A stretch of DNA of 64,000 bases from Shewanella morhuae (GCF_900156405.1 NZ_FTNN01000003.1:333778-397777), one strand, 5' to 3'. Positions 39,164-49,206 are shown, counted from the first letter of the stretch. Program-made: numbers and translations. The notes: a model not told the origin generated them from the letters alone.

Positions 39164-40750
39164 ATGATTCGCGGCACGACATATAGGAAGTCCCACCAAG
39201 CCGTTCAGCGTCTTGCGCCAATGAGGTTAAAGCCTCGCGATATATTAAGTGTCCTTGTGCTGACTATCGCCAGTACAGCCACTTGGGCGAGTGATGTTAT
39301 CAGCCAAGATAAAAAAACAGCAAGTAAGACAGACACTTGTTATGTTAATGGCGTATCAGACCGTTTAAATTGCGGCTTTGTGACTGTGCCAGAAAATCCT
39401 AACAAACCCGATGGCAAACAGATCCAAGTGCATTATGTAGTATTGCCCGCGGTAAAAAACGTCAACCATGAAGAAGCCTTACTCGCCATTGCTGGCGGCC
39501 CGGGGCAATCGGCTATCGACAACGCCGCTGGTTTTGATGCCATGCTCAGTAAAGTACGCCAGCAGCGGGATATTTTACTGATTGATCAACGGGGCACTGG
39601 CCGTTCGAATCTATTGACCTGTGATGAAGGGGCGCAATCTCCACTGTCATTTGATGATGACAATGTTGATACCTTAGTTGAGGCACAAAAATGCCTTGAG
39701 CAACTCGACGCCGACGTAACCCAATACGGTAGCCTTAATGCGATTAAAGACTTTGAAGTGGTGCGCCAACATTTAGGCTATAAAAAATTGCATGTGTATG
39801 GCATTTCCTACGGCACGCGTATGGCACAACTTTACATGCGTTTGTATCCAGAACACTTAGCCACAGTCACCTTAGACGGCATAGTGCCAATGCAGCAAAG
39901 TGTATTAGAAATCGGCGCGGCAATTGATCGTGGTTTTGATTTACTGTTTAAAGATTGCCAAGAAACCGCCGCTTGTCATACGCAATTCCCAGAGCTTAAA
40001 ACTGAATTCGACCAAGTGGCCGCATCACTCGCGAAGGCGCCTGTGATGGAAAATGTTTACGATCCTGTCAGCGGTGAAAAAACCATGCTGACGATGACGC
40101 GCGGTAAATTCTATGGCTCGATTCGCATGGCGCTGTATCAGGCTAACGTGCGCGCCTTAGTACCCCATGCGATTCACCAAGCCGCGAAACATAATTTCCA
40201 ACCCATTCTTGGTTTATACGCCCTTACCCTAGAAAATGGCGGTATGGCGATGGGCATGCACGCATCGGTGGTCTGTGGTGAAGATATGCACCGTATTACG
40301 CCAGCCATGCGCGAGCAGGCCAAAAAATCCTTTATGGGTAAGACTATGCTCGAAGGCTTAGAAGCCACTTGTGCAGTATGGAAAGTCCCCGCGGTCGCTG
40401 ACAGCTTTAGCGAACCTATCAGCAGCAATATCCCAACCTTGTTGTTATCTGGTGAAATAGACCCTGCCACACCACCCAGTTGGGGCGAGTTAGCAATGGA
40501 AAAACTCAGTAATGCCAAGCACTTTATTGCGCCCTACGCGACCCACGGCGTCGCTTATCAATCCTGCGCCAACACGCTTATCGCCGATCTTGTTCGCTCG
40601 GGTTCAGTTAGCGATCTTGACGGCAAATGTTTAAAGAAAGATGTGCGCCGCAGCTTTTATTTAAATGCCAGCTCGGTAGAGCCACTTAATGCGAACAGCG
40701 TAAAAACTACGACAACGGATGATAACGCCAGCACTGAGGCCAAGGAGTAA
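39164..40750 (+). CDS. TAP-type alpha/beta hydrolase (S33 peptidase-like), exported
   Basis: 528 residues. After an n-region of about 20 residues, a hydrophobic segment (RDILSVLVLTIASTATWASD) looks like a signal peptide. The alpha/beta fold has the oxyanion motif AIAGGPGQSA (about 108-117), the nucleophile elbow VYGISYGTRM with Ser215, and near the C-terminus LLLSGEIDPATPP (acid) and YATHGVAYQSC (His). This is the tripeptidyl aminopeptidase-like (TAP) arrangement. Substrate unknown. ATG 39164 has AAGGAAAG upstream. It is followed after 3 bases by an ABC exporter pair in the same direction, suggesting a three-gene operon. Confidence 0.85.
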   Translation: MIRGTTYRKSHQAVQRLAPMRLKPRDILSVLVLTIASTATWASDVISQDKKTASKTDTCYVNGVSDRLNCGFVTVPENPNKPDGKQIQVHYVVLPAVKNVNHEEALLAIAGGPGQSAIDNAAGFDAMLSKVRQQRDILLIDQRGTGRSNLLTCDEGAQSPLSFDDDNVDTLVEAQKCLEQLDADVTQYGSLNAIKDFEVVRQHLGYKKLHVYGISYGTRMAQLYMRLYPEHLATVTLDGIVPMQQSVLEIGAAIDRGFDLLFKDCQETAACHTQFPELKTEFDQVAASLAKAPVMENVYDPVSGEKTMLTMTRGKFYGSIRMALYQANVRALVPHAIHQAAKHNFQPILGLYALTLENGGMAMGMHASVVCGEDMHRITPAMREQAKKSFMGKTMLEGLEATCAVWKVPAVADSFSEPISSNIPTLLLSGEIDPATPPSWGELAMEKLSNAKHFIAPYATHGVAYQSCANTLIADLVRSGSVSDLDGKCLKKDVRRSFYLNASSVEPLNANSVKTTTTDDNASTEAKE

Positions 40751-40753
40751 GCC

Positions 40754-41488
40754 ATGATCAAAGTATCCCATCTTTCCAAGCGCATCGGTGACGTGCAGGC
40801 GCTCAATGACTTAAGCTTCGTCGCCAAAAATGGCCAAATTACCGGTTTACTCGGCCCCAATGGTGCGGGTAAAACCACCTGTTTACGCACTATTTTTGGT
40901 TTACTGAAACCTGATACCGGCAAAGCTGAAATAGAAGGTATCGACGTCGCCATCGACCCTATCGGTGCTAAGCAGCAACTCGGGTTATTTCCTGATCCTT
41001 TTGGCTTGTATGAGCGCTTAACACCACGAGAATATATCCGCTATTTTGCCGAGCTGAGCGGCTTATCATCTAAAGACGCTAAAGAGGCCACCAGCCAAGT
41101 GATTGCTAAATTGCGCCTTGAAGATATTAGCGATCGCCGCTGCAAAGGTTTCTCCCAAGGGCAAAGGATGAAAACCGCACTCGCACAGGCCATTGTCCAC
41201 CGCCCAAGTAATATTATCCTCGACGAGCCGACCCGTGGGCTCGACGTAATGAGCACTCGTCTGCTGCGCGATATTCTTATCGACCTTAAAAATCAAGGCC
41301 ATTGCGTACTTTTCTCTAGCCATGTGATGCAAGAAGTTGCCGCTCTGTGTGATCAAGTCATTGTGATGGCGCAAGGTCGAGTGGTGGCCATTGGTAGCCC
41401 AAGCGAGCTTTGTATACAAACGGGCAAAGATTCACTCGAAGAAGCCTTTATCCAACTTATCGGTACCGATGAAGGAATTGCAGCATGA
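40754..41488 (+). CDS. ABC transporter ATP-binding protein (NatA-like)
   Basis: 244 residues. The Walker A is GLLGPNGAGKTTCLR (about 32-46), the signature is FSQGQRMKTALAQAI (about 133-147) and the Walker B is NIILDEPTRGLD (about 154-165), with an H-loop His in FSSHVMQE. It powers the permease encoded just downstream (4-base overlap). The pair resembles NatA/NatB sodium exporters and other ABC-2 exporters. ATG follows AAGGAG by six bases. Confidence 0.92.
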   Translation: MIKVSHLSKRIGDVQALNDLSFVAKNGQITGLLGPNGAGKTTCLRTIFGLLKPDTGKAEIEGIDVAIDPIGAKQQLGLFPDPFGLYERLTPREYIRYFAELSGLSSKDAKEATSQVIAKLRLEDISDRRCKGFSQGQRMKTALAQAIVHRPSNIILDEPTRGLDVMSTRLLRDILIDLKNQGHCVLFSSHVMQEVAALCDQVIVMAQGRVVAIGSPSELCIQTGKDSLEEAFIQLIGTDEGIAA

Positions 41489-42678
41489 ATAAAATAATCG
41501 CAATGGTACGCAAGGAACTCATTGATGCAGCCCGTGATAAGCGCTCGGTGATGGCAGGACTCTACTACGCCATCGGCACGCCGCTGATTATGTGCGGCTT
41601 ATTTATGGTGCTGATTGGCCAGCTTACCAGCCCTGATGACTTAAAAATCACCATCACCAATCCCGATAATGCCCCAGATTTAGTGCGTTTTTTATCAAAT
41701 AAAGGTATTACTCAAGGCAATATTAAAGCGGCTAACGTTAAAGACAGCACGGCTAAAGCATCGACGGAAAATGGAGCTGACACACAAGACCTTAAAGCCA
41801 TTGAAATGATTATTAGCACCGACTATGCCGCGCAAATGAACCAAGGCAAAGGTGCTGAGATAACGATTGTTGCCGATAACTCAGACGAGAAACTGCAAAA
41901 CTCGATTCGTAGACTCGAAAGACAACTGCAAGCCTACAGTACAGAAATGGGCAGCCTACGCTTGATTGCCCGCGGTATCGATCCCCGCGTAATGCAGCCA
42001 CTTAAGGTCAATATCCACGACCAAGCGACGACAGACTCTAAGGGTGGAATGATCTTAGGTATCGCGATTTTCACTATGATTTACTCGGTATTTATCTCGG
42101 GCATGAACCTCGCGATCGATACCAGTGCCGGCGAGCGTGAACGTAACTCTTTGGCGCTATTACTAAGCCATCCGCTCACGACACGCCAGTTAGTGTTATC
42201 GAAAATCATCGCTGTGAGTCTGTTTGCCCTCTTGGGATTAGTGCTGATTTTGCTGGTATCCAAAATTGCCTATACCTTTGTACCTTGGCAAGAATTAGGT
42301 TTTAGCGTCAACATCACCAGTGAATTTATGGCGCTGATGTTAGTGGTCGGTATTCCTGTTGCGCTAATGGCAGCTTGCTTACAACTATTTGTGTCTTTTA
42401 TGGCAAAGTCCTTTAAGGAGGCCCAATCCTACCTAACGATAGTGTTGTTTGTGCCCTTAGCTTTATCGATGGCCGCCAGTTACAACATAGCGCCAGATAT
42501 GCTGCAGTGGTTGCCCGTATCGGGCCAGCAACAAGCATTAATGGACTTTATTAAAGGTAAGGACTTGCCCATGTTGCAGTTATTAGTTTCGACCCTCAGC
42601 ACCTTAGCCATTGCAGTATTACTCGCCTTTGGCATGGAAAGGTCGCTCAAGAGTGAAAGGGTAATTTTTGGGCTTTAA
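41485..42678 (+). CDS. ABC-2 permease (NatB-like)
   Basis: 397 residues. There is one N-terminal helix (about 24-48), a large extracytoplasmic domain of about 120 residues, then five or six membrane helices (about 185-385). ABC-2 exporters of the NatB type share this layout. With the ATPase before it, it forms an inner-membrane exporter. It ends the unit that begins with the TAP hydrolase; the terminator lies about 45 bases on. Confidence 0.88.
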   Translation: MNKIIAMVRKELIDAARDKRSVMAGLYYAIGTPLIMCGLFMVLIGQLTSPDDLKITITNPDNAPDLVRFLSNKGITQGNIKAANVKDSTAKASTENGADTQDLKAIEMIISTDYAAQMNQGKGAEITIVADNSDEKLQNSIRRLERQLQAYSTEMGSLRLIARGIDPRVMQPLKVNIHDQATTDSKGGMILGIAIFTMIYSVFISGMNLAIDTSAGERERNSLALLLSHPLTTRQLVLSKIIAVSLFALLGLVLILLVSKIAYTFVPWQELGFSVNITSEFMALMLVVGIPVALMAACLQLFVSFMAKSFKEAQSYLTIVLFVPLALSMAASYNIAPDMLQWLPVSGQQQALMDFIKGKDLPMLQLLVSTLSTLAIAVLLAFGMERSLKSERVIFGL

Positions 42679-42721
42679 AGGAGGCATATCAACGATAGAG
42701 ACTAAAAAAAACAATTAAAAC

Positions 42722-42751
42722 AAAAAGCCACTGAATATTCAGTGGCTTTTT
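42722..42751. terminator. bidirectional terminator between the ABC permease and mogA
   Basis: A 30-bp perfect palindrome, AAAAAGCCACTGAAT plus its complement, with A and T runs at the ends. It serves both convergent genes. Confidence 0.9.
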
Positions 42752-42766
42752 GTTATTGACCTAACA

Positions 42767-43300
42767 TTACTTTGCCTTAGGTCTAAAGGGTTTAATCACC
42801 GCTTCGTTACACTCTAAATACGGCCCTTCCATCAAGTCGATACAATAAGGGATAGCGGGGAATACCGCATCTAAACACTCGCGAATCGACTTAGGTTTAC
42901 CCGGCAAGTTCACAATTAAAGAATCGCCACGCAATCCTGCGGTTTGGCGCGATAAAATTGCTGTCGGCACAAATTTTAATGACTCAGCGCGCATCAATTC
43001 GCCAAAGCCTGGCATCATACGATCGCATACCGCTTCAGTGGCTTCAGGGGTAACATCGCGTTTAGCTGGGCCAGTGCCGCCAGTGGTGACAATTAAGCAG
43101 CAATCTTGCTCATCGGCCATCTTGATCAACGTCGCTTCAATAACATGCTGCTCATCGGGGATCACTTGATAAATCGGCTCCCACTCGCTGGTGAGGTAGT
43201 CGTTGAGCGTGTCGATAATCGCCTTGCCTGAGATATCTTCATAAATCCCCGCGCTAGCACGATCACTTACCGTCACAATACCGATTTTTGCTTTGCTCAT
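42767..43300 (-). CDS. mogA: molybdopterin adenylyltransferase
   Basis: 177 residues from ATG 43300; the longer frame starts at TTG 43315. The MoaB/Mog fold is shown by GIVTVSDRASAGIYEDISGKAI (about 7-28), CCLIVTTGGTGPAKRDVTPEATEAV (about 67-91) and MPGFGELMRAESL. It adenylylates molybdopterin before molybdenum insertion. Cytosolic. The molybdenum cofactor it makes is needed by the formate dehydrogenase in this window, although the genes are far apart. Confidence 0.93.
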   Translation of the reverse strand: MSKAKIGIVTVSDRASAGIYEDISGKAIIDTLNDYLTSEWEPIYQVIPDEQHVIEATLIKMADEQDCCLIVTTGGTGPAKRDVTPEATEAVCDRMMPGFGELMRAESLKFVPTAILSRQTAGLRGDSLIVNLPGKPKSIRECLDAVFPAIPYCIDLMEGPYLECNEAVIKPFRPKAK

Positions 43301-43462
43301 AATCCCATTCCCCAAACGTCAATGTATGACTTGCCCATTGTATAAATAACAACGGCTTCTGCTATATTCTCTGCGGCTAAAATAACATAAATATGCGGTT
43401 CAATGTGCTGCGGCAAGTCGACATTCGTCACGTATTGGCGCTTAAACTCAGCTTGCTCGCAT

Positions 43463-44926
43463 TTAATGCGCCGTTTCGCTATCGTGATCTTTTAATGCAG
43501 TCGCTGGCGATAAAAAACCGACGATCGCGGCACAAAGTGCCACCCCTGCTGCAGCCATAAATCCATACTGGAAGGCGTGATGCACCGTCTCTATTGGCAA
43601 TTTTCTTATTGCATCGATACCAAATTCAGCATCCGTTAGCGGTAACAAACTATAAAGCAGCACACTAAATAGTGCAGTACCAATGGCGGCGCCCATCGAG
43701 CGACACAGTGACACCATAGCGGTTATCTGGCTGAGCCGCGCTTTGCCAGACACACTCTGTACTACTAGCTGTACGCTCGGCATTACTGTACCTAAACCAA
43801 TGCCAACTAACACACCTAAACCGCCAATCACATTGGCATTTGGCGGTACAAAACTGATTAATAACAATCCAATACAGGCTAATCCCATACCAAAAGTCGG
43901 TAACCATTTAGGTGCCACATCTTTGCTTAACAAGCGGCCTGTCATCGTCGACCCCATTACAATACCGAACGTCATAGGCAATAGCAGTAAACCGGTTTGG
44001 GCGGGATTAATATGTAACCCCACTTGCAAATAAATCGGTAAAAAGAAGATCATCGCAAATAAGCAGACCGCAAACAGTGCTGCAGTCAGCAGCGGCATAT
44101 ACACCGCCTTATTGGCGAGTAAATCTAACGGCAAAAATGGGCTCGCCCGTCGCCGCTCCCACACGATCAATCCTAAAGAGCTTAAAACGACAAATACGGC
44201 AAAGCCTAAACTGGTCACTGAAAGCCACGCAAACTCCTGTCCCGCAACCGATAACCAATATAATAGTGCTGTGATAATGAGCGGAAATAACACCACGCCC
44301 ACTAAGTCAAACTGGCCTTGGCGTATGGGTTTAACACTGCGTTTATGCAAACTATTGAGCCGCCATACTGCCAGTATGGACAGTGGAATATTCGCCCAAA
44401 ATAGCCAGTGCCATGAATAAGCGTGCACCACTAAGCCGCCAATAACAGGGCCGCCAACGCTAGCGAGGGTAAACATAGCGGCAAAATAGCCTTGAAAACG
44501 CGGCCGTTGACGAATAGGCACTAACTCACCAATCAATGACTGAGACAAACTCATTAAGCCGCCACCGCCCATACCCTGCAAGATGCGTCCGGCGATCATA
44601 TGGTCCATCGTGCTCGCACTTGCGGAAACGATAGAACCCAAGGCAAAAACCACGATGGCGATCATCAAGATTTTTGCGCGGCCAAAGTTATCCCCTAACC
44701 AGCCATAAATCGGCACCGAAGCCGCCATCGCGAGCATATAACCAATAGTGATCCACGAGGCTTGGCGCAGGCCGCCAAGATCTTCAACAATCGCAGGTGT
44801 GGCTGTGGCGAGTAAGGTTTGATCGACCGCTGCCAGAAACATAGGCAAAAAAACCGCCGAAAAAATAGCAAGGAAAACGGAAGTGGGTAAAGGCTCGCTC
44901 TGGGGTAACGTAGGCTCTAGTGGCAT
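43463..44926 (-). CDS. DHA2-family major facilitator (drug exporter type)
   Basis: 487 residues with about 14 membrane helices, as expected for the DHA2 (14-TMS) group. The N-terminal block AAVDQTLLATATPAIVEDLGG (about 32-52) and the WLGDNFGRAKIL motif A (about 76-87) are typical. It most likely exports lipophilic compounds by proton antiport; no substrate can be given. It lies 32 bases after the NlpC/P60 lipoprotein gene in the same direction, so the two may be cotranscribed. Confidence 0.88.
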   Translation of the reverse strand: MPLEPTLPQSEPLPTSVFLAIFSAVFLPMFLAAVDQTLLATATPAIVEDLGGLRQASWITIGYMLAMAASVPIYGWLGDNFGRAKILMIAIVVFALGSIVSASASTMDHMIAGRILQGMGGGGLMSLSQSLIGELVPIRQRPRFQGYFAAMFTLASVGGPVIGGLVVHAYSWHWLFWANIPLSILAVWRLNSLHKRSVKPIRQGQFDLVGVVLFPLIITALLYWLSVAGQEFAWLSVTSLGFAVFVVLSSLGLIVWERRRASPFLPLDLLANKAVYMPLLTAALFAVCLFAMIFFLPIYLQVGLHINPAQTGLLLLPMTFGIVMGSTMTGRLLSKDVAPKWLPTFGMGLACIGLLLISFVPPNANVIGGLGVLVGIGLGTVMPSVQLVVQSVSGKARLSQITAMVSLCRSMGAAIGTALFSVLLYSLLPLTDAEFGIDAIRKLPIETVHHAFQYGFMAAAGVALCAAIVGFLSPATALKDHDSETAH

Positions 44927-44958
44927 GCTTCTCTACTTATCGTAAGGCTATAGTGGAA

Positions 44959-45423
44959 TTAAATACGCCGTGCATTCCAATACTTAGATGCCCAATAACT
45001 GTTATGTAAACTTGAAATTTTCACCCCTTGGCTAGTAGACACATGCAGAAAACTGTCATCGCCGACGTAAATACCGACGTGGTGCGAACTCCAACCTGTC
45101 TTGAAAAATACTAAATCACCTTTGCGTAACTGACTTCGTGGTATCGGTTTACCAAGGGCTTGCTGTTCTTCGACCGTACGTGGCAGTGTTAGACCTAGCA
45201 TCTTTTGATAAGCAACAGAAACAAAAGCCGAGCAATCTATGCCCTTTTTAGTGCCGCCGCCCATACGATAAGGTACACCGCGCCACTCAGAATGCAGTGC
45301 AGAGATACTACTATCGTTCCACACCGAGACCGGTTCAACTTGCTTTACCACAGGCTTAGGCTCTGGCGCGCTAGCACAAGCACCAAGTCCTAAGGCTAAG
45401 ATAACTATCAGTAATTGTTTCAT
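44959..45423 (-). CDS. NlpC/P60 peptidoglycan hydrolase lipoprotein
   Basis: 154 residues from the internal Met at 45423; the frame starts at 45453 but the lipobox argues for the shorter form (MKQLLIVILALGLGAC, Cys16). The papain-like NlpC/P60 domain has the Cys nucleophile in GIDCSAFVSVAYQ, and the His in WSSHHVGIYVGDDSFLHVS. Like Spr (MepS), it probably cuts D,D cross-links or stem peptides on the cell wall from the outer membrane's inner face. It is followed by the DHA2 exporter. Confidence 0.9.
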   Translation of the reverse strand: MKQLLIVILALGLGACASAPEPKPVVKQVEPVSVWNDSSISALHSEWRGVPYRMGGGTKKGIDCSAFVSVAYQKMLGLTLPRTVEEQQALGKPIPRSQLRKGDLVFFKTGWSSHHVGIYVGDDSFLHVSTSQGVKISSLHNSYWASKYWNARRI

Positions 45424-45586
45424 TAGCATTAACTCATTGCAGGCAGATTTCACAGTAAAGTCATTTAGTTTCTATCAGAAAATTCAGCTTAAGAGTCGCT
45501 CAAACACTAAAATAACCTAATACCGCAGCACTCTACACTCAAACATCACAGCACTTTAGCAGACTTAGATAACCTAAAGCTTAAAT

Positions 45587-46324
45587 TTAGAATGCTGTCC
45601 ATAATAAACGCACCCCCACCAGTACCATTAAAATCAAAATGATACGCTTGAATAACCTATCAGAAATTTTATGCTGAATAAATAATCCCAGCTTTACGCC
45701 TAACCACGCGAGTGGCGCGAGTAACAATGAGACGATAATATTCTCTTGGGTTATCTGCCCAAGTAAGCTGTAGGGAATGAGTTTAACCACATTCACTACT
45801 GCAAAAAATACCACCGCTGTGGCTAAATATTCAGATTTAGCTAAGCGTAATGGCAGTAAATACGCATTGAGTGGTGGGCCGCCCGCATGAGCAACAAAAC
45901 TGGTAAATCCTGCGATTAAACCACAAAGCCGCCCAACCAAGAAGGAAGGGGTTGCTTGAGTTTTATCCCCAAGAATCAAACCATACAAACCAAATCCCAG
46001 TGACACGCAACCCAAAATAGCCCGCAAATAGTCTTCATTCAAGCGTTCAAACAGCAAATAACCGATAATGATACCCGCAATTGCCGCAGGTAATAATATC
46101 CGTAAATGATGCGGATTATGTTGTCCCCACCATGAACGTACACTTAAAAAATCCATATAGATTAGTAACGGCAACATAATAGCGACCGCTGTAGTTGGGC
46201 TAATCGTTAACGCCAATAGTGGGACAGTTAACCCGCCGACTCCACCCGCAAAACCCGATTTAGAAATACCCGTAATTAATACGGCGGGTATCGCGATTAA
46301 CCAAAAAAGCGCGTCCGTAAACAT
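45587..46324 (-). CDS. TauE/SafE family permease
   Basis: 245 residues from ATG 46324 (AGGG at good spacing; a GTG six bases upstream is also in frame). About eight membrane helices in two similar halves. GISKSGFAGGVGGLTVPLLAL (about 19-39) and GFTSFVAHAGGPPLNAYLLPLRL (about 136-158) are the paired motifs of TSUP (sulfite/sulfonate export) proteins. Inner membrane; substrate unknown, probably an anionic sulfur or organic compound. Confidence 0.88.
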   Translation of the reverse strand: MFTDALFWLIAIPAVLITGISKSGFAGGVGGLTVPLLALTISPTTAVAIMLPLLIYMDFLSVRSWWGQHNPHHLRILLPAAIAGIIIGYLLFERLNEDYLRAILGCVSLGFGLYGLILGDKTQATPSFLVGRLCGLIAGFTSFVAHAGGPPLNAYLLPLRLAKSEYLATAVVFFAVVNVVKLIPYSLLGQITQENIIVSLLLAPLAWLGVKLGLFIQHKISDRLFKRIILILMVLVGVRLLWTAF

Positions 46325-46435
46325 CACCACACCCTGAATAATGCCTTAAGGCTAACAAGTTATTGTTGCAGTGATAAAAACTATCGAGCAAACATGGCTG
46401 GGTCAATACAAATGAATCTATTTAACCTGAAATAA

Positions 46436-46465
46436 AAAACCCGAAGCTATGTGGCTTCGGGTTTT
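46436..46465 (-). terminator. terminator of nnrS-nrfA
   Basis: AAAACCCGAAGC (46436-46447) pairs with GCTTCGGGTTTT (46454-46465), loop TATGTG. A T6 run follows on the minus strand. It is about 120 bases beyond the nrfA stop. Confidence 0.85.
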
Positions 46466-46587
46466 GCTAAGGCTTAACTATCTGTGCCTAGACATAATTT
46501 GAGGTGCTAACACTAAGGTGAGAGGTGGTTGTTATAGTAATGATTCAAATAACAAATCATTAAAAATCTCTATCAGCCTTAAATTAT

Positions 46588-47964
46588 CTAATAACCAAAC
46601 TTAGCCACGGGATGCCAGTTTTTATTGATTTCTTCTTCAATAAACTTCTGTTTTTCTTTAACTAAGTCAGCCTCAACTATGCCTATCGCTTGCTGGGCTT
46701 TTTGTTTAGTACTGATATCTGGATAACTCACTTGAGTAACATTCAATTGTTTTAATATCCCGGCGAGTTGCTGACGCGCATCACTTGCTTGCTCAAAAGC
46801 TTTATCTAACAATTGCTTACCTTCGGTGGGATTATGGGCATATAAACCATGTGAAGACATGGCAAAATCCCATCGCCATTGGCCGTGGCGTATCGCCATA
46901 ATAGGCGCATTCATTTGCTCCCATTTAGCGCCAGCATCCCATGCCGCTTTGGCCTCGTAATGAGCCTTAACTAACAAGCCTTCTACTTCACGGGCTTTGG
47001 TTTCAATGGTTAATTTATTAGCCGCTAGCTTAGCTTCAATTTTAGTTTTGCTGCTATGGCAGCTGCTGCAACTACTATCAAAATGCGGTAAGGCTTTATC
47101 CACTTTATGGCTGGTAAACTCAACGCCTTTGGCATCTTGCTGAGTTGGCATGTGGCAAGTAATACAAGTTACGCCCACTTCAGCATGTTTACTACGGCTC
47201 CAGTGCTCAAAGTCTGGATGACGCGCTTTAAGTATGGGCGTTCTTGATATGGGATGGATCCATTCGAAGAAGCGACGAGTATCATAGTATTTTTCAATAT
47301 CATCGGCAGTGCTACCAAAAATCCACGGAATATTAACCACATTACTTTTTTCTGGACGGAAATAATAAGTCACATGGCACTGACCACATACCTGAGCGCC
47401 CTGCATGTTGGTATCTTGTTTGTCAAAAGGTAGCTGAATTTTAGCCATTGCATCTTGGGCATGGGGACGCGGTAAGGCTAATTTTTTAGAACCTGACTCA
47501 TGACAATCACTGCAATAAACAACGCTTTGGATCTCTTTACCGAGATCGGTAAAATTTTTGGCTGAGTATCCTTCAAAACCCAGTTCCTCAATTAGTCGAG
47601 GTGCGTCAGGCGTTTTACAGGTCCAGCAACTGGCAGATAAACCTTTTTCACCGGGTTCTGGTGCCACACCCGTGCGTAAGGTGTGTGCTACATCGGCAAC
47701 AGCAAATTGATGTCCACGTGGGCTGTGATACTCTTTTGCAAAAGAAGATCCTGCCCAAAGTATGATACTGGCGGGATAATTGGCGAGCATATCCTCGCGC
47801 TCAACCTGCTCGGATGTTGCCTGCCAAGATTGATATTGATTAGGAAATTGTTGTTGATTGCTCGCATCAGAAGCGGCCAAAGTGGTAAATGTCGCCATGG
47901 CCAGCGAGCCAATCAAATAAATCTTTATTTTTGACAATGTGACTGTTTTAAAATGAATTTCCAC
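46588..47964 (-). CDS. nrfA: ammonia-forming cytochrome c nitrite reductase
   Basis: 458 residues. A Sec signal (about 1-31) exports it to the periplasm. Five haem sites are visible: CWTCK (113-117), the special Lys-ligated active-site haem, and CSDCH (151), CGQCH (193), CITCH (267) and CSSCH (299). This is the NrfA pattern: six-electron reduction of nitrite to ammonia, and also NO reduction. It starts at GTG 47964, with AAGGAG upstream. It follows nnrS by 27 bases. No nrfBCD, nrfH or haem-lyase gene is next to it, so electrons must come from elsewhere, plausibly a CymA-type donor (inference). Confidence 0.95.
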   Translation of the reverse strand: MEIHFKTVTLSKIKIYLIGSLAMATFTTLAASDASNQQQFPNQYQSWQATSEQVEREDMLANYPASIILWAGSSFAKEYHSPRGHQFAVADVAHTLRTGVAPEPGEKGLSASCWTCKTPDAPRLIEELGFEGYSAKNFTDLGKEIQSVVYCSDCHESGSKKLALPRPHAQDAMAKIQLPFDKQDTNMQGAQVCGQCHVTYYFRPEKSNVVNIPWIFGSTADDIEKYYDTRRFFEWIHPISRTPILKARHPDFEHWSRSKHAEVGVTCITCHMPTQQDAKGVEFTSHKVDKALPHFDSSCSSCHSSKTKIEAKLAANKLTIETKAREVEGLLVKAHYEAKAAWDAGAKWEQMNAPIMAIRHGQWRWDFAMSSHGLYAHNPTEGKQLLDKAFEQASDARQQLAGILKQLNVTQVSYPDISTKQKAQQAIGIVEADLVKEKQKFIEEEINKNWHPVAKFGY

Positions 47965-47991
47965 TATATCTCCTTTATTCTAATCTCAATT

Positions 47992-49206
47992 TTAACCTGG
48001 TCGCCCATCAATACGGGGGCGAGTGAGTATGGGTATGTAATGCCATACAAACATAGCAAATGCGATAAACCAGCAACTAGCGGCTAACCATAACCAGACT
48101 TGGGTGTCAGCCGGAAACCAGATAGGCATTAATGCTCTGAATACTGCCGCTAAAGGCAAACAAATAAAGGCCAATATCATTTTGGGGCCCTCATAAATAT
48201 TTCGGCTCGTATGCCCAAGTGACACCCTAGAAATCATTGAAAGACACAAGGTAGCCATACAACCTATCGCAAATAGGTGCAGTAAACTGCGATAAGCATA
48301 TTCATTATCGAGATACCAACTCATGGCTAATAAACTGACGGGAAGCATAAAATAGGCAACATGTAAGGACCACAACATAGGTTCCTTTAGTGTTTTATGA
48401 GGTAACCAACGGGCAAATCGGATTAACTGTAATAGCCCTGCGATCAGCAATAAACTTCGCTCTATTTCCAACGAAAGTGGTTCAAAAAGTGCTTGGATCA
48501 CCAGTAAAATCATCACCGCAAGCAGCGGATATTCAACCCAAGGTAATGGTTCAGCTTTTGTCGCCTTAATGCGCATTGCGGTAAAAAAGGGGATCACGCG
48601 TCCACCCACTATGGTGATCAGTAACGCAAACCACCACAACATTGCCTGCCAGATCTGATGGGCAAAAATAAAATCTCGCTCAAATAGAGCGTAGTAACTA
48701 ACATTGTTAATCACTAACGCGACTAACAACATGATAGGAAAGCCAATATTACGCCATTGCTTTACTTTATAAATACTGCGCCACAAGGCAAGACTTGCCA
48801 TACCAAGGAATAACGAATCAAACAATGCCGGTAAAATCAGTGGTACTTGCATTGGAAGTAACAGTAACAATCGAGCCAATAACCAGCAGCTAAACGTCAG
48901 CGCAAGTGGCCAGCCTTTTAATGCCGGTTGATTAGTCCAGCTTTGAACGGCCGTCAGTAAAAAACCACACACAATCGCCATTGCAAAACCAAATAGCAGC
49001 TCATGTGGATGCCACCATAACGGCAAGATAATGGCCCAGAAATTGGGCGGAAAAAAACTATATTGCGGAGTAAACCAAGTTAATAACCACAGCGGAATAT
49101 AGAGTGCGGCTAATATTGCGCCTCCCAAAAAAAATGGCCTAAAGGCTAATCGCCACAGCGCGGGAATACGTTCAATTTGTTGAGGGTCATCAATATTTAG
49201 CATCAT
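47992..49206 (-). CDS. nnrS: NnrS family haem-copper membrane protein
   Basis: 404 residues with about twelve membrane helices. NnrS features are visible: AFRPFFLGGAILAALYIPLW (about 21-40), HPHELLFGFAMAIVCGFLLTAV (about 67-88) and GGRVIPFFT (about 200-208). NnrS proteins are linked to nitric-oxide stress and are often controlled by NsrR. A 23-bp NsrR-like dyad lies 37 bases before its start. It is the first gene of nnrS-nrfA, joining NO defence and nitrite reduction. Start ATG 49206 or the next codon (also Met); no strong ribosome site. Confidence 0.92.
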   Translation of the reverse strand: MMLNIDDPQQIERIPALWRLAFRPFFLGGAILAALYIPLWLLTWFTPQYSFFPPNFWAIILPLWWHPHELLFGFAMAIVCGFLLTAVQSWTNQPALKGWPLALTFSCWLLARLLLLLPMQVPLILPALFDSLFLGMASLALWRSIYKVKQWRNIGFPIMLLVALVINNVSYYALFERDFIFAHQIWQAMLWWFALLITIVGGRVIPFFTAMRIKATKAEPLPWVEYPLLAVMILLVIQALFEPLSLEIERSLLLIAGLLQLIRFARWLPHKTLKEPMLWSLHVAYFMLPVSLLAMSWYLDNEYAYRSLLHLFAIGCMATLCLSMISRVSLGHTSRNIYEGPKMILAFICLPLAAVFRALMPIWFPADTQVWLWLAASCWFIAFAMFVWHYIPILTRPRIDGRPG

